Assembly (NCBI GenBank): GCA_027924585.1
Contig: BSBM01001937.1
Span: forward strand, 372,001-436,000
DNA from: Larix kaempferi
Lineage: Eukaryota > Streptophyta > Pinopsida > Pinales > Pinaceae
Length of the DNA: 64,000 nucleotides
Direction: 5' to 3'
Position 1 is the stretch's first letter. Every line of letters starts with the position of its first letter. The notes beneath the pieces are model-generated. The model had not been told where the DNA came from. It made no database searches and worked only from the letters and a program-made list of their open reading frames with translations. A program made the position numbers and the translations under genes. This document shows, piece after piece, positions 1 to 10,079 of this stretch.

Positions 1-617
1 TTATTGATTGGAATGTAGTATATGAAGTATAGAGTGATACAAAGTCAAAAAGAGTTCTTAACTTTGAGAATTGAGAAGTCTTCCCTATCTCATCGAGTGG
101 TTTTGTTTCTATTGCAAAGTAATCTTAAATTATGTGTATGGAATCTTTTTGGTTATGTTGAAGCGTTTATTTTCAAAGTAGTTATAAAAATGCTTTTGGG
201 ATGGACACAACAAAGTATACTTATCAATGAGTTTTTTTATTTTTCAATAAAATATAATTATAATTGAGATGTTTTGGTTTTAAAAAACTTTAACAAGAAC
301 AGGTAATCGTATAAGCTCATTGTGTATGTTGTTATATTAAATTTATCACATAAATAAAATATTTGTTTCTTATAATTTATTATTTATTTAAGTAGTGTTT
401 TAGGAATTTTGAACTTAATGTGAAATTATTTGTATTTGGTTATGGAAGTTGCAGCATCAATGACAATTTCTTTAAAAATTGATAAGTAAGTGTTTTCTTT
501 TTTAAATAGTAGGCATTTTTATTATTTTAGTTGGTAATTTTAATAATTATTATGTTGATAAAATGATTGTCGATTTTATGGTTAGGGATTTTATTTGACA
601 ACCATTTATTTTGCAAT

Positions 618-634
618 AATTTTAAGGCATATTT
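618..634. repeat. 17-bp target-site duplication, left copy (right copy 1987-2003)
   Basis: The 17 bases AATTTTAAGGCATATTT occur immediately before and after the inserted block. The related sequence near 62500 has a single uninterrupted version of this site and so gives the empty allele. A variable-length TSD of this size is what target-primed reverse transcription by LINE machinery leaves. Confidence 0.93.
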
Positions 635-646
635 CGGGGGCGGCAG

Positions 647-1036
647 GTGCGGGGGGGGATAATTTTTGACCCTGGAGGAAATAAAGTAGCAGACTTCTCT
701 TGGGGACTTGGCATCAGCACCAACAACCAAGCAGAATGGTTAGCCTTATACCACTCTCTAGAAATTGCGGCCACCCTTAACATGAATCACGTGCAGGTAT
801 TCGGGGACTCCAGGCATGTAATTCAAGCTATGCGCAATGGTAATTCCCACAAAAATGACAGAAGTCAAAGAATTTAGAAAAGAATCAAGTGTCTCGAACT
901 CCCAAAGGACACTCTCTATTTCCATGTGCTAAGAGATCTCAACTTCATTGCGGACAAACTAGCAAATGTTGGTGTTTCTATGGGCAAGGGACAAGCCTCT
1001 CTCAACAAGGTCCCAACACACTGTTTTATACCTTAA
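647..1036 (+). pseudogene. RNase H domain of LINE ORF2, N-terminally truncated, one stop
   Basis: RNase H degrades RNA in RNA:DNA hybrids during retrotransposition. The frame reads a GG-I-FDP-G start, an STNNQAEWLALYHSLE segment holding the catalytic glutamate, and VFGDSRHVIQ with the catalytic aspartate. After one in-frame TAG at 875-877 the same frame continues to VLRDLNFIADKLAN, the usual C-terminal H/N-x-x-A-D-x-x-A-N signature. The conventional first aspartate (NFDG-type strand) is upstream of the truncation point and missing. The product would be inactive. Confidence 0.85.
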
Positions 1037-1698
1037 TAAATGCACTGCTAAGGAGTTTCAATACACGGAGACAACACACGCATGGTAGCCCTTATCACCA
1101 TTGCGAAATTTGTTTTGGTCATCAATACACCTACCACCGCACCTTGGCTTGGCAGTCCCACATTAACCCACACGCCCTCCTTGTGGCTTGTTCAGATCTC
1201 ACATTTGGGCATTTATTATCCCATGTGTCCATCGGTTGTATAGAACACAGAATGGAGAGCCTTTCCCACCTTGCCCTCGCTCCGGCTCTACAACGCCTCT
1301 GTATCTCCCAGGACTCTACAGCGTTGTTTGTAGTCGGTTCTACCCCGTCAGCTAGCATCATGGAAGGCGTCAAACAGGCCATAGCCACGCTGAGCCAGCT
1401 CTCTTCGGAAATCAAAACATATCTCTCCAGGACGTATTCAGTAGTCTGCACCACTGCAAAGCAAATCAAAGAATTAGCCATGGAAGACAGGTACATCCAC
1501 GCTCGGCTCTCTTGCCTGGAATCGCGCATGGAAGACATTGACAGAAATATTATTGAGTTGATGGGGAAAGTGGACAGCATCAAAGCAGACACCTATGTCT
1601 TCGCCTGCAAAACTCATTGCAGCTTTGTGCAGGAGGCCCCAACTGTTAACCAGGAGATGATAGACGCGGCCTCAGTCCAACAGCAGAATTTCAGTTGA
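889..1698 (+). CDS. Open frame downstream of RNase H, C-terminal coiled-coil-like part
   Basis: A 269-codon open frame overlaps the end of the RNase H region in another frame, so its first 50 or so codons are probably shadow. The part from about 1362 onward (starting MEGVKQ) is rich in Ile, Leu, Met, Glu, Lys and Arg with heptad-like spacing (TAKQIKELAMEDRY; CLESRMEDIDRNIIELMGK), suggesting a coiled coil. I do not recognise a family. Its position between RNase H and the A-tail parallels the ORF found after RNase H in the LINEs at 47 and 51 kb, although the sequences are not visibly alike. It may be a LINE-encoded third protein, or a chance frame. Confidence 0.45.
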   Translation: MSRTPKGHSLFPCAKRSQLHCGQTSKCWCFYGQGTSLSQQGPNTLFYTLINALLRSFNTRRQHTHGSPYHHCEICFGHQYTYHRTLAWQSHINPHALLVACSDLTFGHLLSHVSIGCIEHRMESLSHLALAPALQRLCISQDSTALFVVGSTPSASIMEGVKQAIATLSQLSSEIKTYLSRTYSVVCTTAKQIKELAMEDRYIHARLSCLESRMEDIDRNIIELMGKVDSIKADTYVFACKTHCSFVQEAPTVNQEMIDAASVQQQNFS

Positions 1699-3088
1699 TG
1701 GCAGACACTTCTTTCCTTGCCTGCAGGTTCTCTTAGATGCTCCTATTTTGAATTTTTTTTGTTTAAAATTATGCAATCAATTTGTAAGGGTTTATCCCAA
1801 CAGCAAGAACAAAGTATATAGAAAGTCAGGAAGCATAGAACTCCAGGAAAAGAACTCCATAAGCCTTTGCAATTTTCCCTCCTCTAATGCAGAGTGCTGG
1901 CTTTTGTTTTTTGTAATGAATGGTTGTGCACAGCCTTTGTTTATATAAATCTATCACCTGTTTCTGTTATAAATAAAAAATAAAAAAATTTTAAGGCATA
2001 TTTAATGTGAGAAAAATATTCTTTGTGTTATAGCTTTAAATTCTAACAGCTACACATTTCCAACGGTACATTATTCTAGTTTCAACTCCATATTTTTTGC
2101 CACATAAATGGTTCTTTGATGTTTCATGTGCATTTGAGAGATGTTCTCTTTTGTAAAATATGAATCCAACCATAAATCAAAACCAAATCTTCTGTATTTT
2201 GTTTATATCGTGTTCAAGAGTCATAATCTTATTACTATATATGCTCTTAAAATATAGTTTGGTCAAACAATACAGTGTATTGTTTATTAGATGAATCTTC
2301 TTGCATAATACAAGTTACAGTTATATTGATATATTTATTATTATGAATGATTGTTTTATTGTATTTTTTTTATTCATTTATTTATTTTTAATAGAAGAAA
2401 ATTATATGATCAAAATTTACAAAATATTAAAAATTGTGAAGTTAAAATCTAATATAATAATGCAAACAAATTTGACACTTATGAATTTGAATAAAACGTA
2501 AAGTGAAAGGTATGAAAAATGCAAAACTACCATCAAATTTTTGGTTTGTAAGCATAGTAGATTTGACATTTTAGGTCTACTTGCAAGCACTAGTATTTAT
2601 GGCAATTGGTTGGCACGACAAAACATCTAATTGATAAAAATGTAAAAAAAAACATTTTCTTTTAATTTTAATTCATTTTTAATTGTTGATTTGTAAGTGA
2701 AATAGTTATTCTAATATTATATTTTTTATGAGATGATTTATTTTCTTAATTTCTTTTAATATAATCCATTTTTTAATTTAAAAATCAATTTCATTTTAAT
2801 CATATTATTTTTTAATATAATTAAAACTTCAAATTATATAATTTCTTTTTTTTATAATTATGTTTCAATTAAATGTAATTTTAATAAAACGATTTCATTA
2901 ATTACAATGTTTTTTAGTTTTTCATTTGATATATAAAAGAAAATTAATCGACAACACTTTCGCTTTATCCGCTTTGTTGCTCTCTGCAACTGGTCCCTTT
3001 CCCTTGTTGCCATCCCTTTTGTCGTTGTTTGTACCAAAAATTCTACGATTTAGCTCCGTGCTAACAAAACCCCACTCCCTTATTGATC

Positions 3089-3327
3089 GACAACACTTAT
3101 GCAATCAAGTTGGCGAAGAATCCCATATTCCATGATCGAACCAAGCACATTAGAAAGAAGTACCATTTGATTTGACATCATGTAGAGGCTAAGACAATTC
3201 ATCTACGACATTGTTCCATGAACGAGCAAATTGCATACATATTCACCAACGCACTAGGACGAGAAAAGTTTTAAAATTTAGAACCATGCTCGGATTTACA
3301 AACATCCCTTCGGATTAAGGTGGGGAA
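3089..3327 (+). pseudogene. Copia pol C-terminus (RNase H end) and polypurine tract
   Basis: One frame reads DNTYAIKLAKNPIFHDRTKH, then KKYH, HHVEAKTIHLRHCSMNEQIA and YIFTNALGREKF. This is the standard C-terminal end of Copia RNase H (SKHIE..YHFIRE..., EQ.ADIFTKAL). A TGA interrupts it after KKYHLI and a TAA follows EKF. The purine run AAGGTGGGGAA at 3317-3327 is the likely polypurine tract that primes plus-strand DNA. Everything upstream of the RNase H end is missing; what lies at 2900-3088 is not recognisable. This is the 3' remnant of an old plus-strand Copia element. Confidence 0.8.
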
Positions 3328-3551
3328 TGGCAGAAACCTAATCCGAAAGGATTGAGGTTATGTAAATAATGTAAATAGTAAAATAAATGGGAATATGAAG
3401 TTGAAAAGACTCTAACAGATCTCTTGGTAGGTGAATTCAAAGAATCCCATCCTCATGTATAAAATAGCATTTATATTCAATGAAATAAATAAACTGAGAG
3501 TTATTTCAATTGAAAAAATACCATTGCCGCTTTTTCAATGGCAATTTTGAT
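3328..3551 (+). repeat. Partial 3' LTR of the old Copia element
   Basis: Sequence directly after the polypurine tract starts TGGCAGAAACC, as an LTR would, and contains a TATA-like box (GTATAAAATAG, near 3458). It is cut at 3551 by the next insertion, which duplicated TTGAT; the remainder probably resumes at 6227-6260. Its true 3' end is uncertain. Confidence 0.55.
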
Positions 3552-3939
3552 TGCTATGAACCAAAATCCTTAAAATAGCATGAGATAATGAAGTACACAC
3601 CATGTACATGAATGTAAACATGGAGCACAACTTCGATATAGATAAGAAAGATAAGTTACACAATAACTCCTTAAATAAGAGGAGAGCATTCTTTAACTAC
3701 CACAAGACATTCACATAATCCTTTCACATGTTCTCAACAGTGACTACATTACCTCTATATATACATATTTGCTCATTGCACATGTGGTCCCTCATTATGG
3801 TCGACCACTATTACATATATATTTACATCAATACATACACATTTAGACCCATATGGTCCCATATAGCCCCATGTATGCCCCCCTTTTGGTGATATCATAT
3901 ACATTTAACCCCATATATGACCCCCCTTGGGTCATATTA
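3552..3939 (-). repeat. 3' LTR of the 3552-6221 element
   Basis: This 388-bp copy matches 5863-6221 along its length, with shared blocks such as the tandem-like CCCATATATG and GGGTCATAT motifs near one end and CTTAAAATAGC at the other. It differs by scattered substitutions and small indels, so the insertion is not recent. Confidence 0.88.
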
Positions 3940-4281
3940 TAGTACCCTCCTTCTCAAAGCTTTGCGGTTAATGGCTTTACATGTGATGAAAGCAAGTAAT
4001 ATGATTTATTTATATTATTGTTTTCTTTTTTCCACCGATGATGATCCATCCATCCAAATTCAATTCTTTTGGGTCTCAATCCTTGATTTATTTTTGCATA
4101 ATTTTGATTCTATGTGTTGTGATTATGAGTTCTCCAACATGATGTAGTTTCTCGTCTTTTGATAATATCTTGTTAGATAATAGTTTTTTGATGCCTTGTT
4201 CCATGAATATTGTTGAGTATTATTCCATCTTCTTCCTTGAAAGTGTCATTGTATATCTTCTTATCTTCCTTGAAATATTTC

Positions 4282-4782
4282 TTAGTAATGATGATGTCGA
4301 TATGGTTTCACACTTGATGGTTTCTCTTCCTTCTGCAAGCCCATATTATCAATCTTCTTTTCAGATATAACGATGTCCTCTATCCTTTGTGCTTGGTCTT
4401 TGATCAATCTCAAATTTGAGATAATGCCCTCATATTTGACATGTACATCTTCAAGTTGGAGCTCCACTTCTTCAAATATTTTCTAGTGTCCTTCTAGAAT
4501 CTCGTTTTCCTTCTCCTTTTGAAGCTGCAATGTGATGCCATTCATCAATGTTTGTTGTCCTTCAATTTTGGATTGCATTTGTTCTTTTACATCATCTGTA
4601 TTTAGAGCTTCATCAACCTTCTTGTAGATTTCCTCTTCAAGACTTTTGTAAGTCTCTTTATATAATATCCTTGCTTTTTCTTGATTTTGACCATGCATAT
4701 TTTTTGCTTTCAATCTTTTGACCTCATCTAGTAACTTTTTATTATGGTTTCTTAATGTACATATTTCTTCATCCTTTTTCAT
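4282..4782 (-). pseudogene. Coiled-coil ORF of the non-autonomous LTR element, one stop
   Basis: Read on the minus strand from 4782, an ATG opens a frame of about 166 codons broken by a single TAG at 4483-4485. The same frame continues through the second half. The protein is highly charged (MKKDEEICTLRNHNKKLLDE, then KVDEALNTDDVKEQMQSKIE, then after the stop VELQLEDVHVKYEGIISNLR), with heptad-like Leu/Ile spacing over most of its length. No zinc knuckle or protease motif is visible. It sits just upstream of the polypurine tract and not after the primer site, an odd place for gag. I do not recognise the family. It could be a captured host coiled-coil segment or a divergent structural protein. 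Confidence 0.55.
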
Positions 4783-4942
4783 TTCTTACCTTGACTCATC
4801 CTTTTTCTTTTATGAATGTATTGACTTGATTGTTCAATACTTTATTAATAGAAAGACCTTTTTTGAACAATTCCATGAAATTGGTCCCATCGTTATCTTC
4901 ATTTCTACTAAAACAATAGGTATTGTCATTTTTCTATATTGA

Positions 4943-5846
4943 GGTCCAAACCAAACCCTCCAATTCCAACCTCAATATATTGAAAATAGTATCAAAAATT
5001 GATAATTTGGTCTTTCCAACATATTATCATATGATTCCACTTTCCAATGGTTTTTGAATCAATTAAATTGGACCTTCCAGTAAAACATTATGCAAATTTC
5101 AAAATAACATACATTTTAAAACCCTAATTTGAAGACTATTTTGTTGGTTGACCTTTCAACTGAGGTATATCCACAATTTCGACCTGTTTGAGTTTGAAAT
5201 TTCTTCATGTATTAGCCTGATATGTCTTCTCTACAATGCCATAGGTATGACCTAATTCTAATATGCCAAGAAAACGTTATGCTGACCTTACCAAAACTTA
5301 TTACTTTTGTCCTTTTCAAGAGAGTGAAAGTGTATTGACTGCCATGTGTCCAATTTTATGGGTATGATTATACAATTACTACCAAAAATACTACAGTCTC
5401 TTTTCTTTACGATGAAATAGGTAGGTCACTCCTTTTGGATCTCTCAAGCTCAAGATATAACATTTTTACCAAGAGCACTTGTTTAAGACTAGTTTTAAGA
5501 ATAGGGCACCATAGGGTATAACTCTGCACTTGTAATGAATCAAGACCTAAAAATTGTACCACCTATAGTTTGTTAATTCCTATTAATCCCCTCCAAGTTT
5601 CGCTATTTGAAATGCCCTAGAAAGAAAGTTAGAGCGAAAATGCCAAAATTACCAGTTTTTAGACCAGTCAAATACCCTAACTTCCCTATGGTACTATAAC
5701 TTTGAACTTGTAATGACTCACGACCTGGAAAATTGCACAACAAATAGTTTGGTATGTCTTCTGTGACCCATAATTGTTTCACTTTCTGACATCCCAGACA
5801 GTTTTTTATATCGAAAATGCCAAGATGACTCATTCTGGAAGCATCC
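4943..5846. other. Non-coding internal part of the 3552-6221 element
   Basis: About 900 bases between the primer-site region and the coiled-coil frame hold short open frames only. I see no protein family, no internal repeat and no RNA gene here. Confidence 0.6.
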
Positions 5847-5862
5847 AAGCTTTGATAACAAA

Positions 5863-6221
5863 TGCTCTAAACCAGAATTCTTAAAATAGCGCGAGATAAT
5901 AGAAGTATACACCATGTACAATAATGTAAACATGGAGCAGAACTCCATTGTAGATAAGAAAGATAAGTTACACAATAACTCCTTAAATAAGAGAAGATCC
6001 CTCTCTGATTATTCCAAGACATTCACATTAGCCTTTCATATCTTCTCAACAATGCCTACATTACCTCTAAATATACATATTCACTCATTGTGCATGTGGT
6101 CCATTCATTAAGGACGACCACTATTACATATACATTTAGCCCCATATAGTCCCATATATGCCCCCCTTGTGGTATATCATATACATCTAAACCCATATAT
6201 GACCTCCCTTGGGTCATATCA
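5863..6221 (-). repeat. 5' LTR of the 3552-6221 element
   Basis: A 359-bp copy of the left LTR. On the minus strand it begins TGATATGACCC and ends AGAGCA, next to the degenerate primer binding site. The TSD copy TTGAT follows directly at 6222-6226. Confidence 0.88.
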
Positions 6222-6265
6222 TTGATGTTATGGAATATTTCACCCATGGAGTTGATGGTCCTATG

Positions 6266-6599
6266 TGTTAGGCAATAAAACATGCGAGAGAGAAATAAAT
6301 ATAAATACAAGCAATAAACCATAGCAACACCATATGTATCCTGGGAAACCCTGTAGGGAAAAACCAGCCTTCAATGATAGATCTATTATTGGTCCCTGGC
6401 CAAACTAGGCCAAGGCTGCCAAGAGCATCTCTGGTGCTCACTTTGGCGGCCTTGGCCTAGTTTGGCCAGGCAACAATAATAGATCTATTATTGAAGGCTG
6501 GTTTTTACCTATGGGGTTTTCCAGGATACATATGGTGTTGCTATGGTTTATTGCTTGTATTAATATCTATTTCTCTCTCGCATGTTTTATTGCCTAACA
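6266..6599. repeat. LTR palindrome: inverted R-U5 followed by forward R-U5
   Basis: The left half (6266 to about 6435) is the reverse complement of an LTR 3' portion, and the right half (about 6437-6599) is the same portion forward, with almost no spacer. By eye the two arms agree at about 93 percent over 155 positions, and both share features absent from the 3' LTR (for example GAAGGCTGG). The homologous part of the 3' LTR begins at about 9106, some 36 bases after the TATA-like box at 9066-9076. The arms therefore cover approximately the R and U5 regions and omit U3. Confidence 0.88.
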
Positions 6600-6600
6600 G

Positions 6601-6612
6601 TGGTATCAAAGT
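6601..6612 (+). other. Primer binding site, initiator Met-tRNA type
   Basis: TGGTATCAAAGT starts one base after the LTR end CCTAACA. This is the standard position and sequence type for minus-strand priming in plant Copia elements. Confidence 0.88.
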
Positions 6613-8946
6613 GTAAGGTTCAAAGTTGTAGGGATCACACCAGGGAAAGGAGGATCTGCAGTTCTATTGAAGGTCATGGTCTACGGAGAGATGGTAGAGC
6701 TGAAACATTGAAGAAGGAAGTGGAGGTCGTCTGCACCAGCATGGAGGTGAGAAGATTTGGCGTGAGGAAGCCGCCATCAAGGAGCCACCACCTAGTTCGT
6801 TGTTTTGTTTGAGCCCGCGTTTCCCAGATCGTTCAAAATTGTTATAGACCTGTCCAAACAGGTGGAGGTCCTTGAGAACACGTCTAGATCAAGTGCATTG
6901 AATCCATGTGCCGAAGTAGTGGTTGGAGGACATTGCATGATGAGATCATGTTAGTATTGGTGAAGGCTGCGAGGGATGTGAGGACGCGAAAAAGACCATA
7001 GGAGCACCGATCTGCAGACACTGGAATGTAGGTGTTTGAATCAGTGCGAGATCTGAGGAGCGTGAAGTGCAGATATGTGTATATTCCATCATTGGTGCTA
7101 CAGGAAGGATCCGTTGAGGGCGAGCAAAAAGATGATTGCAGATCTATAGTTACTCGTGTAGATCCTGTGTATGGTAAGTGACATTTGGAAGATCATTTTT
7201 TTTCAATAGTCGGTACATGGAAGTGGACGAGGAATTTAGGTCGACCTACACGTTTGGGCGCAAGCTCGAGCGTGGGAAGTTCAACGTAACCCATCTGTGC
7301 ACACACAAGGAGGCCAATCACTAGGTAGCCATACAGGCCCGTGATGGGGTGCTCAATGGAGGACGTTGGGTCGAGCTCAAGGGTGCCTATGAGGACAAGC
7401 AACCGATCCACCTCATCATGGAGGTCATGGTGGTATTATTGAGCTGATGCATGGAGGCTGTAGAAAGAGGGGCCACAGAGGACTTACCTGGAAAAGAAAT
7501 CTGCTGAGGTGAAGAGAGAATGTTTCCCTATATATTTCTGCAGAAGTTGATTTGCACATGAAGGCCAAGAAGCCAGCGGATGAGAAATGCAACAACACCG
7601 GATGAAGATGGACATGAAGAGAAGAGACAGCAACATAAAGAAAGCAGCCTGTGTGAGGATTTGTAAGGAAGATTCTGAGTAATTCGTTGTCTGAAGAATC
7701 CTAGCATGTGCCACCCATTTGTGTGTGTAATGAAATGAAAAACCCCATCCATGTGAACTAGATAACTCTGCTCTACGATTCAGCGTAGCTGAGAATGAAG
7801 TGCGAATGAAGGAGAAGATTGTTTTTGAGAAGATCATTGTTTGGTAGCCACAACTGTGAACATCCTCCTCAACTGAAACCAAAATAGATGAGTCAAATTC
7901 ATTGTTGAAGAAAAGGTATTTGCTAAAAATCAAACGATCCAAGGTAAAGTTTAAAAATTGCTGAAAGCCGTTATATTAAAAGGAAAGAGGATGTGGATAT
8001 TATATTGGTTTTATTGAAATCGTGCAAAAATTGGATTCTTTATTTTAAGTCGGGAAATTTTTTAAGGAGTTCTATTCATGGTATTTTAAAGCCAATGCAT
8101 GAGATATGTGGAAGTTTGATATTAGAGACATCATTCTAATAGATCTCAAGATCCACATTATAAGCAGTTAGTGATGGTAAAAATAAATGTGTCCAGCTAT
8201 GAAGAAAGACAAGGAGTAGTGGCGATTTGGTAGCATAGTGTGTGTTTGATGTATTTCCTTGTATTTTGTAAATTGTTGGAAAACATTGAATGTTCTTGTA
8301 CCTAAGTTAAAATGTAATTGAGCATGTGTTGTAAGGGGTGGATGATCGGTAGTACTCGACACCCTAGTGTTTTGGTTCTAAGTTAGTATTGATTCCCTAT
8401 GTTTTTGGCCTACATGTAGCGGAGTAGGTGTGTCCCTCTTATGTATAGAAGAGGGTGTGGCATCAATTTGTGGAATGAATCACTTGGGTAGGTACGAGGG
8501 TGGTAGGTGTACTCGTAACCTAGCTTGAGGTGGAATCGGAGAGGATGAGTCTTCGATTGAAGGGGGGAATGTGAGATGGATTTATCTCATAGTGTTGGGA
8601 CCAGGTTATGCTCAAGGAAGAGTTTAATGTATTGATGAACCACGTATGAGAAAAGGATTCCTAGAGAACTGGTGGTTACAACGACTAAGCACCCATGTAT
8701 TCCAGTAGATGGATTCCTTTTTATATGGACATCAATGATGAATTGTTTGAAGGTACAAAAGGCTTGTGAAAGTGCAGCACATGAAGGGAAATTTGAGGTG
8801 AGAGAAATGAGAGTTGAAAGAAGCAATGGTTATAGCAACAATTAAAAGAAAAAAATGGAGATGACATCTACATGTAAATGGGGTTCCTGAGTATTCTAGT
8901 TGTTTTTGAGGGGGTTATATCTGAAGCAATTTCCCAAGTCAAGTTT
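6613..8946 (+). other. Internal region of the 6266-9277 element, no recognisable gene
   Basis: The longest plus-strand frame after the primer site is only about 70 codons and reads like nothing known. Minus-strand frames of up to 152 codons (7484-7942) also show no domain. No Copia gag, protease, integrase or reverse transcriptase motifs are present. Either the internal region was always non-coding or it has decayed past recognition. Confidence 0.6.
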
Positions 8947-8957
8947 AAATGGGGGAT

Positions 8958-9277
8958 TGTTAGGGTTAAACTTGACTCGAGCATGAGCAAGGATGTAAGT
9001 GGTTTCAGGCACTTGGTTTTGTTAGCTTGTGGTTTCTTGCTAGTTGTATTTGCATGTAAAGAACCCTATTTATAGGATTGGATTCCTCCATTGTAAGGTG
9101 CCAATGTGAGCAAGAGAGATGCTCTTGGATGCCTTGGTCTAGTTTGGCCAAGAACCAATAATAGATCTATTATTGGCTGGTTTTTCCCTACGGGGTTTTC
9201 TAGGATAAACCTTGTGTTGCTATTGTTTGCTTGTATTTATCTTTATTTATTCTCTCGCATATTTTTATTGCCTAACA
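8958..9277 (+). repeat. 3' LTR with TATA-like box
   Basis: A 320-bp LTR begins TGTTAGGGTTAAAC right after the polypurine tract and ends CCTAACA. A TATA-like CTATTTATAGG lies at 9066-9076, putting the likely transcription start near 9100. The part after that point is what is duplicated in inverted form at the 5' end. Confidence 0.88.
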
Positions 9278-9282
9278 CTATG

Positions 9283-9780
9283 TGTCCATGTCATGATGTA
9301 GTCATTTGATATCAATGCCATGTGTTTCTACCATGCTCTCCATGGCACTATACTCCCCTGGCTATGTAAAGTTATGTTGTGCTAGTAACACTAAAGCTTT
9401 TATGCTCATGCACATAGTTTCATGTTTATTTCCTTGTAATATGGCAACTTGACATGTTATACTGGATTGTAAATAAACTTGACATGTTATAGTGGATCAT
9501 GTCTCTAATGATGTGGCATGTTTCTATTTCTAAATTATAGAAATATTTATGGAAAAAATAAAATGGAATTTGTAATAAGGCAGAAACTAAGAAACTAATA
9601 GAGAATGAAATAGTTTAACTAATAAGTTTTTTGTTTTACCTAAAAAAACTCATGTTAAATATATATGTTATTCACTTTAGTGAGTTAAGGTGAATATAAT
9701 AAAAATACTAAACTGCTCAATTTTTATTACAATTAAATGCAAAATTTTATTATTTTAAGTAGCTAATAAGGAGATATTAA
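9283..9780. other. Unassigned AT-rich interval
   Basis: No gene or complete element is visible. A short imperfect repeat (AACTTGACATGTTATA, twice near 9446-9494) is the only structure seen. Part of it may be the continuation of the old Copia LTR interrupted at 3551. Confidence 0.4.
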
Positions 9781-10079
9781 GCTCTTGTTTATATATATAT
9801 ATATATATATTATTTTTATTTTTTCTGGAGGAAAAAAATCATACTTTTGATATTCATTTTGTGAATCAAAAAGTACATTTCGATACCAAATATAGTCCAA
9901 TAATGTCCAACTGTATTTTTACCCTCTGGTAATAAAACTCAAACAGTTCACTTCAATAAAAAAACTACATCCATCTATCCAGTACAATATATAACTAGTA
10001 AATCTATCCTCCACAAATACCACTCATAGGACCAAAAACATATAAAAACATATCAGTCAAAATTACATCAAGAAAATGT

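Larger units (their letters stand above)
635..1986 (+). mobile_element. 5'-truncated LINE-like retroposon
   Basis: A 1352-bp block with a GC-rich 5' start and an A-rich tail (ATAAATAAAAAATAAAAA) is flanked by exact 17-bp TSDs and is absent from the paralogous site near 62500. It starts within an RNase H coding region and so lacks ORF1, endonuclease and reverse transcriptase, which is typical 5' truncation. After RNase H come an 810-bp open frame and about 290 bases of 3' UTR. Its base composition is clearly more GC-rich than the surrounding AT-rich repeat. It does not align in any obvious way with the three related LINEs at 38-58 kb, so it probably represents another LINE lineage. Confidence 0.88.
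1..2900. repeat. AT-rich non-coding repeat, direct copy of 61882-64000
   Basis: Positions 1-617 and 2004 to about 2900 run parallel, in the same orientation, to roughly 61882-64000; position 1 corresponds to about 61882. The match covers many short AT-rich blocks and no coding sequence. This copy lacks three things present in the other: a tandem duplication at about 62470-62700, an extra stretch of about 470 bases near 63226-63700, and the triplicated 54-bp unit near 63730-63895. The retroposon at 635-1986 interrupts it. By comparison with the other copy, this is the right arm of the same palindromic family whose centre lies near 60165; its own left arm would lie outside the window. Confidence 0.75.
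3552..6221 (-). mobile_element. Non-autonomous Copia-like LTR element, TSD TTGAT
   Basis: A 2670-bp element is bounded by direct LTRs (3552-3939 and 5863-6221). Its outer ends are TGCTATG and CATATCA, and it has a perfect 5-bp TSD TTGAT (3547-3551 and 6222-6226). On the minus strand the 5' LTR is the right one. A degenerate initiator-Met primer site (TTATCAAAGC) follows it near 5847-5860, and a polypurine tract (GAGAAGGAGGGTA, complement of 3942-3954) precedes the left LTR. There is no gag, protease, integrase, reverse transcriptase or RNase H. The only notable frame is the coiled-coil ORF at 4282-4782. It must have been mobilised in trans. Confidence 0.9.
6266..9277 (+). mobile_element. Non-autonomous Copia-like element with palindromic 5' end, TSD CTATG
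   Basis: The unit is flanked by an exact 5-bp TSD CTATG (6261-6265 and 9278-9282). Its right end is a normal 320-bp LTR ending TTTTATTGCCTAACA. Its left end starts TGTTAGGCAATAAAA, the reverse complement of that same LTR end. So both outer termini are U5 ends, which is not the standard U3-to-U5 layout. Inside follow a forward partial LTR ending at 6599, a Met-tRNA primer site at 6601, about 2.3 kb without recognisable genes, a polypurine tract (AAATGGGGGAT, 8947-8957) and the 3' LTR. The TSD shows that this unusual molecule was inserted by integrase. Confidence 0.9.

Noticed and set aside
1131-1592. 153-codon minus-strand frame
   Set aside because: It overlaps the plus-strand frame of the retroposon, shows no domain, and is best explained as a shadow.
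6266-6599. Two separate solo-LTR insertions head to head
   Set aside because: There is no TSD between or around the arms individually. The only TSD (CTATG) flanks the whole 3-kb unit, and the arms resemble each other more than the 3' LTR.
7484-7942. 152-codon minus-strand frame in the palindromic element
   Set aside because: No motif or family likeness; it is opposite to the element's orientation, and similar lengths occur by chance. Not listed as a gene.
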